From an uncultured Collinsella sp. (GTDB taxonomy: Bacteria; Actinomycetota; Coriobacteriia; Coriobacteriales; Coriobacteriaceae): a stretch of 41,395 nucleotides of DNA. The translations under genes were made by a program, and so were the position numbers. Shown in pieces: positions 23,732 to 32,568 of the stretch. The DNA is taken from contig CATZEP010000006.1 of NCBI GenBank assembly GCA_958418185.1, positions 1 through 41,395 on the forward strand, given 5' to 3'. The notes under the pieces are model-generated. The model saw only the letters and a list, made by a program, of their open reading frames with translations, did no database searches and was not told the origin of the DNA. How positions within the stretch are numbered: the stretch's first letter is position 1; each line of letters opens with the position of its first letter.

Positions 23732-26700
23732 ATGAGCAAACTCGTCGAGGGCATCAAAGACCGCATGGTCGCTGCTGCACGCGAGGCCGCGCCCGCCGTG
23801 GTGGACGCCGCGCAGAAGGCCGCGACCGCGGCTGCCGAGAAAGTTGCCGAGGCAGTTGCCGATGCCAAGAACGCGGCAGGGGAGACGTCCGTCGCTAGCG
23901 AGCCCGCCACCGCCACCGAGCCCGTAGCCGCCGGCCAGGCCCCCGAAGGCGCGATCTTCAACCCCGAGAACGCCCGCGGCAACCTGCACCTGGGCATCGA
24001 CGTGGGCTCCACCACCGTTAAACTTGCCGTCCTCAACGACGACAACCAGATCGTCTACGCCAAGTACCAGCGCCACCACACCGACGTCCGCGCCTGCGCC
24101 CGCGACCTGTTCGAGGGCGCTGCGACCGTGCTGCCGACGGCCCAGATGACCTGCGCCATTACCGGCTCGGGCGGCCTGCTGCTGTCCCAGTGGCTCGACC
24201 TGGAGTTTGTCCAGGAGGTCATCGCCAGCAAGCGCGCTGTCGAGACCCTCATCCCGGCCACCGATGTCGCCATCGAGCTGGGCGGCGAGGACGCCAAGAT
24301 CATCTACTTCGACAACGGCATCGAGCAGCGCATGAACGGCACCTGTGCCGGCGGTACGGGCGCGTTCATCGACCAGATGGCAACCCTGCTGCACACCGAC
24401 GCCAGCGGCCTTAACGAACTCGCGGCCAACGCCACCACCATCTATCCCATCGCCAGCCGCTGCGGCGTTTTTGCCAAGACCGACGTCCAGCCGCTGCTCA
24501 ACGAGGGCGCCCGCCCCGAGGACGTGGCGGCCTCCATCTTCCAAGCCGTCGTGACCCAGACCATCTCGGGCCTGGCGTGCGGCCGTCCCATTCGCGGCAA
24601 CGTCGCCTTCCTGGGCGGCCCGCTGCAGTATCTCTCTGAGCTGCGCCACCGCTTCTACCTCACGCTCAACCTGGACGAAGAGCACCGCATTGTGCCCCAA
24701 AACGCTCACCTATTTGTGGCGAGCGGCGCCGCCATGGCGCACGAGTCCAACAAGCTCAGCACGTTCCCGCAGCTCATCGAGGCCATCGACAGCTTGGGTG
24801 ACACGCAGGGTGCCGAGGTCGAGCGCCTGGATCCGCTCTTTGCCACCGACGAGGATTTTGCCGAGTTCAAGACTCGCCACGACACCGAGGTCGTCCCCAA
24901 GGGTAAGCTCGACGGCTACACCGGCCGCGTGTTCATCGGTATCGACGCCGGTTCCACCACCATGAAGGCCGCGCTCGTGGGCGAGGACGGCCAGCTGTTG
25001 CACACCTGGTACGGCAACAACAACGGTGACATCCTGGGCACGGCCAAGGTCATCATGGCCGATTTCTACAACCACATCCCCGCCGGCTGCACCATCGGCC
25101 ACGTGACCACCACGGGCTACGGCGAGGCACTGCTCATCGAGGCCCTCAAGGCCGATTCCGGCGAGATCGAGACCGTCGCGCACCTGCGCGGCGCCAAGGC
25201 ATTCCTGCCCGGCGTCGAGTTTATCCTGGACATTGGCGGCCAGGACATGAAGTGTCTGCGCGTCAAGGACGGCGTCATCGAGCACATCATGCTCAACGAG
25301 GCTTGCTCGTCGGGCTGCGGCAGCTTTATCGAGAGTTTCGCCGTGTCTATGAACATGGACGTGCGCGCGTTCGCCGATGCCGCCATCCATGCTAAGGCTC
25401 CCGTCGACCTGGGCAGCCGCTGCACGGTCTTTATGAACTCGCGCGTCAAGCAGGCGCAAAAGGAAGGCGCCACGGTGGGCGACATCGCGGCCGGCCTGTC
25501 CTATTCCGTCATCAAGAACGCCCTGTTCAAGGTCATTAAGCTGCGCGACCCCAAGGAGATCGGCAGCCAGGTGATCGTCCAGGGCGGCACCTTTATGTCC
25601 GATGCTACGCTGCGTGCGTTTGAGCAGCTCACCGGCGTTCATGCCGTACGTCCCGACATCGCCGGCTGCATGGGCGCCTACGGTGCGGCCCTGCTCGCCC
25701 GCGATCGCGCCGGCGCCGACGGCACTTCGACCATCCTCTCGGCCGAGGACATCGCGCACCTTACCGTGACGCAAAAGCATGTCCGTTGCGGCCGTTGCTC
25801 TAACAACTGCCAGCTTACCGTCAACGATTTTGGCGGCGGCAGGCGCTTCATTACCGGCAACCGCTGCGAGAAGGGCGCCGGCCACAAAAAGCAGAAGACT
25901 GAGGCCCCCAACCTTTTCAAAAAGAAAAACGAGCTGCTCTTTAACCGCGAGATCCTGAGTCCCGACGAGGCCCCGCGCGGCACCGTGGGTATCCCGCGCG
26001 CACTCAACATGTACGAGAACTACCCCTTCTGGCACGCGTTCTTTACGCGCCTGGGCTTTAGCGTGCAGCTGTCCGACCAGTCGAGCAAAAAGACCTACCA
26101 GGCGGGCATCGAGTCCATGCCGTCCGAGAGCGTGTGCTACCCGGCAAAGATGAGCCACGGCCATGTGATGAACCTCATCGACCGCGATGTCGACTTTATT
26201 TGGATGCCGTGCGTGCGCTGGGAGCGCAAGGAGGATCCGACGGCTGGCAACTGCTATAACTGCCCCATCGTCATGAGCTACCCCACGGCGCTGGCGCTCA
26301 ATATCGACGAGATCCGCGAGCAGAACATCGAGTTCCTGTACCCGTTTGTGCCCTATCACGACAAGACCGAGCTCAAGCGCCGTCTGTACCAGGTGCTCGC
26401 CGTCGACCGTGTGGCCGATGCGCAAGCCGGTCGCGGTCGCGTGCGTGGACCCAAGATCACGCGCTCCGAGGTCGATGCCGCCGTCAACGCTGCTTTTGAG
26501 GCCGATGCGCGCTTCCACGAGGATATCCAGACCATGGGCGAGGAGGCTCTTAAGTGGGTCGAGGACCATGGCGGTCACGGCATCGTGCTCGCCGGTCGTC
26601 CCTACCATAACGACCCCGAGATCAACCACGCCCTGCCCGAACTTATCTCGAGCTTTGGCTTTGCGGTCTTTACCGAGGATTCGCTTGCGCATCTGGTAAA

Positions 26701-28513
26701 GCCCGAGCGTCCGATTCGCGTCGTCGACCAGTGGATGTACCACAGCCGCCTGTACGCCGTCGCCCGTTTTGTGACGATGCGCAACGACCTGGACCTGATC
26801 CAGCTCAATTCCTTCGGCTGCGGCCTGGACGCTCTGACCACCGATCAGGTGCAGGAGATTCTGGAAGCCAGCGGCAAGATCTACACCGTGCTTAAGATCG
26901 ACGAGGTGTCTAACCTGGGTGCCGCGCGCATCCGCATCCGCTCGCTCATGGCAGCGCTCAGGGACCAGGAGGCCGAGCGCCTGGCCGATGCCACGGCCGC
27001 GGGCGAGGCCTACGAGCAAGGCGATGCCGCGCCGGTGGCGCCCTCCACGGATGCCCCCGCGTTCGCGAGCCGCAAGTACACGTTTGAGGCGCAGCGTGAG
27101 AGTGCTTCGACCGCGTGGCCCAAGGTGCCCTTTACCGAGCAGATGCGCGAGGAGGGCTACACCATCCTGTGCCCGCAGATGGCGCCGATTCACTTTGACC
27201 TGGTCAAAGAGGTGTTCCGCGGTGCCGGCTACAACTTGGAGCTGCTGCCCTCGACCGACCACGATGCCGTCGAGGCTGGCCTGCGCTACGTGAACAATGA
27301 CATTTGCTATCCGTCGATCCTGGTAACGGGTCAGATTATGGAGGCCATCGAGAGCGGTCGGTACGATCTGTCCGAGACGGCCGTGGTTATCAGCCAAACC
27401 GGCGGCGGCTGCCGTGCCACCAACTACATCGCACTCATCCGCAAGGCCCTGCGCGAGAGCGGCCACCCCGAGATTCCGGTGATCTCGCTTTCGGCCGTGG
27501 CGCTGGGCGAGGACAACCCCGGCTTTAAGATTACGCCGGCGTTGCTTAAGCAGGCAGTCTACGCGGTGCTCTTTGGCGACGTGATGATGCAGATGCTCTA
27601 TCGCTGCCGTCCGTACGAGGCCACGCCCGGTGCTGCCAACGCACTCTACGAGGAGTACATGGCGCGCGCCCGCAAGCTGGCGCCTAAGTTCAACCGTCAC
27701 AACTACACCAAGCTGTGCCGCGAGGCCATCCACGCGTTCGACACCATGCCGCTTGTGGGCGAGGGCACCAAGCCGCGCGTGGGCGTGGTCGGCGAGATCT
27801 TGGTCAAGTTCCACCCCACGGCTAACAACCATGTGGTCGATGTGATCGAGCGCGAGGGCTGCGAGGCCGTGGTGCCGGGCCTGCTCGACTTCTTCCTGTA
27901 CTCCATGAGCAACGCCGAGCTTCAAAAAGACGAGCTGGGAAGCTCTGCCACGGCGCGCGCTAGCATGCAGGCGCTCATTAAGCTGGTGGACTGGATGCGC
28001 ACGCCGGTGGAGGAGATGCTCGAAAAGTCCCGCCGCTTCGAGGTGCCCGAGCGCATTGGCACCATGGCGGACAAGGCTCGTACGGTGCTTTCGGTGTGCA
28101 ACAACATGGGCGAAGGCTGGCTGCTCACGGCCGAGATGCTCGACCTGATCGACCACGGTGCGCCCAACATCATCTGCACGCAGCCCTTCGCGTGCCTGCC
28201 CAACCACGTAGTGGGTAAGGCCGTGATCAAGGAGCTGCGCCGCCAGCATCCCGAGAGCAACATCGTCGCGGTGGACTACGACCCCGGCGCGTCCGAGGTC
28301 AACCAGCTCAACCGCATTAAGCTCATGATCAGCGTGGCCAAGGAAAACATGCGCGCCGGCAAGGGCTTTAAGCTCGAGAAGGTGGCGCCGCTCGCGATGG
28401 ACGAGGTCACCGGCCAGATGCGTGCCCACGATGGCTGCGTGAGCTGCGGCTCGGTCGACGAGAGTGCCGTGGCGTCGGTCGCTGAGCGCCTGGGACGCGG
28501 CATTAAGAAGTAA
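23732..28513 (+). CDS. 2-hydroxyacyl-CoA dehydratase activase/dehydratase fusion protein
   Basis: This 1593 aa cytosolic protein joins parts that are separate in Clostridium. Residues 1-75 are Ala-rich and likely helical. Two ASKHA ATPase domains of the BadF/HgdC activator type follow (GIDVGSTTVKL near 87, GIDAGSTTMKA near 403), each with its cluster-binding Cys (GTCAGGTG, ACSSGCGS). RCGRCSNNCQL (near 682) leads into a DUF2229 region (near 750), then a HgdB-like dehydratase part (near 1140-1500; CPQMAPIHFDL). The C-terminus has DGCVSCGS. ATP-driven one-electron reduction of an acyl-CoA-type substrate is the family role, but the substrate of this fused class is not settled. The RBS AGAGGAGAG precedes the ATG. 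It is probably regulated by the TetR gene upstream. Confidence 0.93.
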   Translation: MSKLVEGIKDRMVAAAREAAPAVVDAAQKAATAAAEKVAEAVADAKNAAGETSVASEPATATEPVAAGQAPEGAIFNPENARGNLHLGIDVGSTTVKLAVLNDDNQIVYAKYQRHHTDVRACARDLFEGAATVLPTAQMTCAITGSGGLLLSQWLDLEFVQEVIASKRAVETLIPATDVAIELGGEDAKIIYFDNGIEQRMNGTCAGGTGAFIDQMATLLHTDASGLNELAANATTIYPIASRCGVFAKTDVQPLLNEGARPEDVAASIFQAVVTQTISGLACGRPIRGNVAFLGGPLQYLSELRHRFYLTLNLDEEHRIVPQNAHLFVASGAAMAHESNKLSTFPQLIEAIDSLGDTQGAEVERLDPLFATDEDFAEFKTRHDTEVVPKGKLDGYTGRVFIGIDAGSTTMKAALVGEDGQLLHTWYGNNNGDILGTAKVIMADFYNHIPAGCTIGHVTTTGYGEALLIEALKADSGEIETVAHLRGAKAFLPGVEFILDIGGQDMKCLRVKDGVIEHIMLNEACSSGCGSFIESFAVSMNMDVRAFADAAIHAKAPVDLGSRCTVFMNSRVKQAQKEGATVGDIAAGLSYSVIKNALFKVIKLRDPKEIGSQVIVQGGTFMSDATLRAFEQLTGVHAVRPDIAGCMGAYGAALLARDRAGADGTSTILSAEDIAHLTVTQKHVRCGRCSNNCQLTVNDFGGGRRFITGNRCEKGAGHKKQKTEAPNLFKKKNELLFNREILSPDEAPRGTVGIPRALNMYENYPFWHAFFTRLGFSVQLSDQSSKKTYQAGIESMPSESVCYPAKMSHGHVMNLIDRDVDFIWMPCVRWERKEDPTAGNCYNCPIVMSYPTALALNIDEIREQNIEFLYPFVPYHDKTELKRRLYQVLAVDRVADAQAGRGRVRGPKITRSEVDAAVNAAFEADARFHEDIQTMGEEALKWVEDHGGHGIVLAGRPYHNDPEINHALPELISSFGFAVFTEDSLAHLVKPERPIRVVDQWMYHSRLYAVARFVTMRNDLDLIQLNSFGCGLDALTTDQVQEILEASGKIYTVLKIDEVSNLGAARIRIRSLMAALRDQEAERLADATAAGEAYEQGDAAPVAPSTDAPAFASRKYTFEAQRESASTAWPKVPFTEQMREEGYTILCPQMAPIHFDLVKEVFRGAGYNLELLPSTDHDAVEAGLRYVNNDICYPSILVTGQIMEAIESGRYDLSETAVVISQTGGGCRATNYIALIRKALRESGHPEIPVISLSAVALGEDNPGFKITPALLKQAVYAVLFGDVMMQMLYRCRPYEATPGAANALYEEYMARARKLAPKFNRHNYTKLCREAIHAFDTMPLVGEGTKPRVGVVGEILVKFHPTANNHVVDVIEREGCEAVVPGLLDFFLYSMSNAELQKDELGSSATARASMQALIKLVDWMRTPVEEMLEKSRRFEVPERIGTMADKARTVLSVCNNMGEGWLLTAEMLDLIDHGAPNIICTQPFACLPNHVVGKAVIKELRRQHPESNIVAVDYDPGASEVNQLNRIKLMISVAKENMRAGKGFKLEKVAPLAMDEVTGQMRAHDGCVSCGSVDESAVASVAERLGRGIKK

Positions 28514-28541
28514 CTGGCCTGCTTTGGGCTAGATATGAGAC

Positions 28542-28577
28542 AAACGGGTGGTAGCCGTACCGGCTACCACCCGTTTT
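28542..28577 (+). terminator. terminator of the dehydratase-activase gene
   Basis: AAACGGGTGGTAGCCG pairs perfectly with CGGCTACCACCCGTTT across a TAC loop, followed by TTGC. It starts 28 nt after the stop codon. Confidence 0.85.
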
Positions 28578-28630
28578 TGCTGGACATATGTTGCGTAAAT
28601 CGTTTTGTCGCAGCCTTCTGTGCACTCGAA

Positions 28631-28760
28631 TTTCGGAAGTGCGGGAAAAAACGCGAACCTCCTGAGCACACCGCCTTTTTAGACTCTCACGACCTGCGGT
28701 TTTGTTGTAAAAAAGGCCGGTCTGGTCGGCGAACCCCGATTTTTCCCCGCACTTCCGAAA
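28631..28760. repeat. long-armed inverted repeat around a 90-nt interior
   Basis: TTTCGGAAGTGCGGG plus AAAAA (28631-28650) pairs with TTTTTCCCCGCACTTCCGAA and final A (28740-28760), with a single bulged base. Inside it a second pair, GCCTTTTT and AAAAAAGGC, can form. The rest of the 28514-28929 gap holds the terminator at 28542 and the upstream region of the next gene; I see no further gene. Confidence 0.75.
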
Positions 28761-28929
28761 ACAGCGGTTCAGTAGCGTCAAAAAATGCCCTCAAAATCGA
28801 GAGTTAATGAACAGATGTAGCCGTTCGCCGCAAATTACCGTCCGTTTATAGAACCCACCCCCAGCGTGCAGTCCCCTTACGGTTGAATAAATACACATCT
28901 ATGGAATTACGTAAGAGAGGACTGTTCCT

Positions 28930-29889
28930 ATGAGCTACAAGACCGTTTGTGTTGCCGGCGGCGGCGTGTTAGGAAGCCAGATTGCCTTTCAGGCTGCCTA
29001 CTGCGGCTTTGATGTAACGATTTGGCTGCGCAGTGAGGGCAGCATCGGCCGCACCCAGCCCAAGATCGATCATGTGCGCGAGGAGTACATCGCGGCAATC
29101 GAGGGTATGGCGGACGGTACGGGCGAGTGGTGTGCCGGTATCGCCGATAGCGACCAGACCTTCGACAGGGAGGCGGCGCTCGCCGCCGTTGAGCGTGCCT
29201 ACTCCACACTCAAGCTGGAGCTCGACCTCGCCAAGGCCGTTGCCGACGCCGACTTGGTCATCGAGTCTATGGCCGAGGACACACAGGCAAAGATCGACTT
29301 CTACAAGAAGCTCGCCCCGGTTCTGCCGCAAAAGACCGTCATCGTCACAAACTCTTCCACGCTGCTGCCGAGCACCTTTGCCAAGTACACTGGTCGCCCC
29401 GAGAAGTACCTGTCGCTGCACTTTGCCAACTCCATCTGGAAGAACAACATGACCGAGGTCATGGCCCAGGACCAAACCGACAAGCGCTATTTCGACGAGC
29501 TCGTCGACTTCGCCAACGACATTCGCATGCTGGCACTTCCCGTCAACAAGGAAAAGAACGGTTACCTGCTCAACTCTATGCTGGTGCCGTGGCTACTCTC
29601 GGGCCTTGACCTGTATGTCTCGGGCGTCAGCGACCCCAAGAGTATCGACCTCGCATGGACGCGCGGCACCGGCGCTCCCAAGGGCCCATTCCGCGTATTC
29701 GACACCGTGGGTATCCAGACGGCCTACAACATCGTTATGCAGTATCAGAAGGTCCCGGGCCTGGTGAGCCCGTTGCTCAAAAAGATGATGATGCCCTACA
29801 ACTTTAAGGCTATGGCGTCCGTCCTCAAGAAGATGCTCGACGAAGGCAAGCTGGGCGAAAGCTCGGGCGAGGGCTTCTTCAAGTACTAA
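28930..29889 (+). CDS. 3-hydroxyacyl-CoA dehydrogenase
   Basis: This 319 aa enzyme oxidises 3-hydroxyacyl-CoA with NAD (or the reverse). The N-terminal Rossmann motif is VAGGGVLGSQIAF rather than GAGxMG; SMAEDTQAK and TNSSTLLPS follow. The catalytic His is in SLHFAN and the partner Glu in MTEVM. The C-terminal domain contains NGYLLNSML and the conserved GFFKY end. AGAGAGG precedes the ATG at 28930. It could act with the dehydratase-like protein upstream, but the two are separated by a terminator and 416 nt. Confidence 0.9.
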   Translation: MSYKTVCVAGGGVLGSQIAFQAAYCGFDVTIWLRSEGSIGRTQPKIDHVREEYIAAIEGMADGTGEWCAGIADSDQTFDREAALAAVERAYSTLKLELDLAKAVADADLVIESMAEDTQAKIDFYKKLAPVLPQKTVIVTNSSTLLPSTFAKYTGRPEKYLSLHFANSIWKNNMTEVMAQDQTDKRYFDELVDFANDIRMLALPVNKEKNGYLLNSMLVPWLLSGLDLYVSGVSDPKSIDLAWTRGTGAPKGPFRVFDTVGIQTAYNIVMQYQKVPGLVSPLLKKMMMPYNFKAMASVLKKMLDEGKLGESSGEGFFKY

Positions 29890-29935
29890 AAAATGACCTC
29901 TCGGGGACGGAGGAAAACGGATCATTTTCGTCCGC
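29890..29935. repeat. hairpin downstream of the dehydrogenase
   Basis: AAAATGA (29890-29896) pairs with TCATTTT (29922-29928) around a 25-nt loop; an inner GGACG/CGTCC pairing is an alternative. It may terminate the dehydrogenase gene. Confidence 0.4.
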
Positions 29936-29971
29936 CAACAGTGAGAAGATGGATCCAGAAATAGAAAGGAG

Positions 29972-30448
29972 TGGCAATGGGCCGGCTCGGGCTTTGAGGA
30001 CAAGTTGCTGCAGGCCCAGGGCGATTTTTCGCTCAACGCGGGCCAGCACAGCGTGACGTATCTGCCGAGTTCTGACACGGCAACGACCGGTCGCTATCAG
30101 GTGCTGCTATACGACAACAACTTTGGTGCGGCCGAAAGCTATCCCAAGTTCGACTGGGGCCAGCTGGGCTCCGCGGTGGTGACCGACTACAACAAGGGCA
30201 CGCATTCGTTTGGGCGCATCTTTACAGTGGACGAGACGGCGCGCACCTACGAACTTGAGGACCAGATCGCCGTGCCGTTTTCGGGCTATGTGAGCAGTGC
30301 GCAGCGCGTTGGCGATTCAAATAGCATGCTCGTGGCATCGGGCCAGGCCAAGACCTTTACCGAGTACGATCGGTATGGTCTACCCATCGCTACCTTTGAG
30401 ATGGAAGCCGAAAAGTACATCTATCGCGTGTACAAGTACGATCTGTAG
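29972..30448 (+). pseudogene. 5'-truncated arylsulfotransferase-like remnant
   Basis: A frame open from 29945 encodes WQWAGSGFEDKLLQAQGDF, QHSVTYLPS, LLYDNNFGAAESYPKFDW, YVSSAQRVGDSNSMLVASG and YDRYGLPIATFEMEAEKYIYRVYKYDL-type text. This reads like the C-terminal third of an aryl-sulfate sulfotransferase (beta-propeller) as I recall that family. The enzyme is normally about 500-600 aa, and here the N-terminus and any signal peptide are gone. The ATG after the GAAAGGAG at 29963 opens a different frame that stops after six codons, consistent with a deletion joining foreign 5' and 3' parts. A TTG at 30005 could still give a 147 aa product, so a short protein is not excluded. Confidence 0.6.
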
Positions 30449-30638
30449 GGCCGCGCTTAGGTTTGACCAATGGAGTATGAAAACACGCCGTTCGCCGATG
30501 CCCCCTCCGCGAGTGGCAGCCATATGGTTTGATGTCAGAAGCATATAGTTGTCGCCAGCCTGCTGTCGACGTTCCCCCTGATATCGGAGGTTCCAGGTAT
30601 GTTTCGCGCTCAGTTAAACAACTATCGGTTGGGCTAAC

Positions 30639-31088
30639 ATGGGTCGCCGTGCTATTTCGATAACCCTTGCAGTGGTCTGCCTGGCTGTGCTCCTGGGCGC
30701 TACAGGGCTGTTTGCTATAAGCCGGGAAACGTCCTATATGCAGGAATGCGCTTCCGAAGGGTTTGCCATCGACGGTTACTATCGGGACGACAAGACGAGT
30801 CTGGAAACCCTGGCCTTTCTTGAAGAGGATAACCATCGGTGGCAACTGGTCGACAAAGACGGCAGCTGCGTTGACGGGCAGTTTAAGCGTACGGATGACC
30901 CCAACATCCTGATATTAAAGAAGGAAAACGGCGAAGAATTCGGCACGGTTCACGTTGCGTATATATCGCGCCGACGCAATCAGGGGCAGCTCTATCTATT
31001 TAGAGATAGCAAAGTGACCCGATTTTATCAGGTGAGCACCAAACCTGCGTTTATGGTGGAGTCTGGCGATGTCGATCCGGCCAGTTGA
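30639..31088 (+). CDS. small membrane-anchored hypothetical protein
   Basis: I do not recognise this 149 aa protein. Residues about 5-27 are a hydrophobic anchor (ISITLAVVCLAVLLGATGLF) preceded by two Arg, so it is likely anchored with the remainder outside. The soluble part has Cys near 38 and 68 and reads like a small beta-rich domain (WQLVDKDGSCVDGQF, GTVHVAYI, GQLYLF, FYQVSTKPAFMV). The ATG has no strong ribosome site. A 12-codon frame (30599-30637) with a good GGAGG ends 1 nt before it and could couple translation. It stands alone. Confidence 0.6.
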   Translation: MGRRAISITLAVVCLAVLLGATGLFAISRETSYMQECASEGFAIDGYYRDDKTSLETLAFLEEDNHRWQLVDKDGSCVDGQFKRTDDPNILILKKENGEEFGTVHVAYISRRRNQGQLYLFRDSKVTRFYQVSTKPAFMVESGDVDPAS

Positions 31089-31213
31089 TTCACGGCAATA
31101 AAACGGCGAGCGGGGCGCGGGTGTGAACTGAACCCCTCTATTTGCTCGTGTCCGTATCGCGTCTGCGCCTCGTCATAACTTGCGTCCGTGCGAGCGCTCA
31201 TCCCGCGCCGGCA

Positions 31214-32353
31214 TCACTTCACGTCAAATTCCACGCGATCGAGCTCGGGCACATTGAGGTCGATGAGCTTGCGGGCGATGTGACGGTCGTGTGCCCCGAG
31301 CGCCTCGCTTGTCGTCACATGGGCGACAATCTCGCGCTCGACGATGCCCTCCTCCTCGCCTTCGGTAGACGAGGTCTCGACGGCGACGGTGTAGTCCTTA
31401 AAGCCTGGCAGCACCGCCGCAAGCTCGCGCGTGGTTTCGGTGACGCCGTAGCCGTCCTGCACGCCGGCCTGCGCCGAGCCAATGGAACCCGCCGTCATAA
31501 CGATGCAGGGGATGGCAAAGATCACCGTGCCCACGATGATGCGGCGGCGCACCTTGCGCGATAGCTCGTCGACCTCGGCATTTTCCTCGGCAGTCACAAT
31601 ACCGTCGCCGTTCAGGTCGCGCTTGAGCGGCACGCGCAAAAGAAGCAGAACGGCTTCGGCCGCGAGTGCGATAAAGACCACGTTGATGCCAAACTCGTAG
31701 AGCGCCGAGAGAAACAATGACCCGCTTGCGATGGCGATGCCATAGCCCGCCGCGCACAGGGGCGGCATGAGTGCGGTCGCCACAGCCACCCCGGCGATGA
31801 GCGTGGCGGGTTCCTGGTCGCGCGAGTTGCCCAGGCCGCCCGCAAAGCCGCCCGCGAGCGCGACGGCAAGGTCCCACACGGTCGGTGTCGAATTGTCGAT
31901 GATGGCGGCCGTGGTGGTGCCAAGGGGCGAGAGCTTAAAGTACAACGTGGACGTGACCAGGCAAAAGACCATCTGCAGCGCGAGGCCGGCGACGGCCTCA
32001 AGGGTGATCTCGCGGTCGAGCGTGGCGATGCCGTATGCCATGGCAAGGACCGAGCCCATGAGCGGGCAGATGAGCATGGCGCCTACAATGGCGATATCCG
32101 AGTCGATATCGAGGCCGACGCTCGCGATGAGCATAGCGATGATGAGGATGCACAGGTGAGAGCCGGTCAGGCGCGCCCCGTTTACAAAGCGCTTGCGAAT
32201 CACGTGATAGGGCGCGCGTCCCTCGCGAATGTTGAATGCCTGCTTTAGAAAGCGGCTTGCGTTCTTCATGGCCTCGCTGTGGGCGGGGCGGATGCCATGG
32301 CGCCGATGATGGCGCTCGCGCAGTCGCTTGAGCTGTTGTTTATCGAGTTCCAT
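31214..32353 (-). CDS. DUF389 family membrane protein with EF-hand-like loop
   Basis: This 379 aa membrane protein has about eight hydrophobic segments between residues 60 and 300. The DUF389 hallmark SDIAIVGAMLICPLMGSVLAMAYG lies in the second segment, and PTVWDLAVALAGGFAGGLG and ATALMPPLCAAGYGIA follow. Its role is unknown; a transport function is often supposed. A cytosolic-type loop at residues about 246-257 reads DLNGDGIVTAEE, a textbook calcium-binding EF-hand loop, unusual for this family as far as I know. The soluble C-terminal domain (about 300-379) is mixed. ATG at 32353 with weak upstream purines. Confidence 0.85.
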   Translation of the reverse strand: MELDKQQLKRLRERHHRRHGIRPAHSEAMKNASRFLKQAFNIREGRAPYHVIRKRFVNGARLTGSHLCILIIAMLIASVGLDIDSDIAIVGAMLICPLMGSVLAMAYGIATLDREITLEAVAGLALQMVFCLVTSTLYFKLSPLGTTTAAIIDNSTPTVWDLAVALAGGFAGGLGNSRDQEPATLIAGVAVATALMPPLCAAGYGIAIASGSLFLSALYEFGINVVFIALAAEAVLLLLRVPLKRDLNGDGIVTAEENAEVDELSRKVRRRIIVGTVIFAIPCIVMTAGSIGSAQAGVQDGYGVTETTRELAAVLPGFKDYTVAVETSSTEGEEEGIVEREIVAHVTTSEALGAHDRHIARKLIDLNVPELDRVEFDVK

Positions 32354-32510
32354 GCTTACCTCGTTCTGGCACGGGCTGCGTATCCCGCCCGTCGTCTTTA
32401 CTCTACACCGCGCTGAGCAAGGTGTCAGAAAAGGTTTGTTGACCTGGAAGTCAGGCTAATCGGCTTGACTAAAAACGCCGTGAGGATCATAAGAGTCGAA
32501 TAGACAAAAA

Positions 32511-32541
32511 AGCGCGGGGCCGGTTTGATTCCGACCCCGCG
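32511..32541 (-). terminator. terminator of the OPT transporter gene
   Basis: AGCGCGGGGCCGG pairs with CCGACCCCGCGCT (one mismatch) around TTTGATT. On the minus strand the stem is followed by TTTTTTGTC. It lies 28 nt beyond the stop codon. Confidence 0.85.
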
Positions 32542-32568
32542 CTCTGCGCTGGTGCGTTGTTGGTCGGC

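Noticed and set aside
24710..28429. A 1239-codon open frame on the minus strand
   Set aside because: It is exactly antisense to the dehydratase activase gene, in the phase where GC-rich codon bias removes stops. Its protein has no recognisable domain, while the plus strand has clear motifs throughout.
30599..30637. A 12-residue leader peptide gene
   Set aside because: It has a good ribosome site and ends just before the next start, but there is no run of a single amino acid and no attenuator structure. It is noted only as possible translational coupling.
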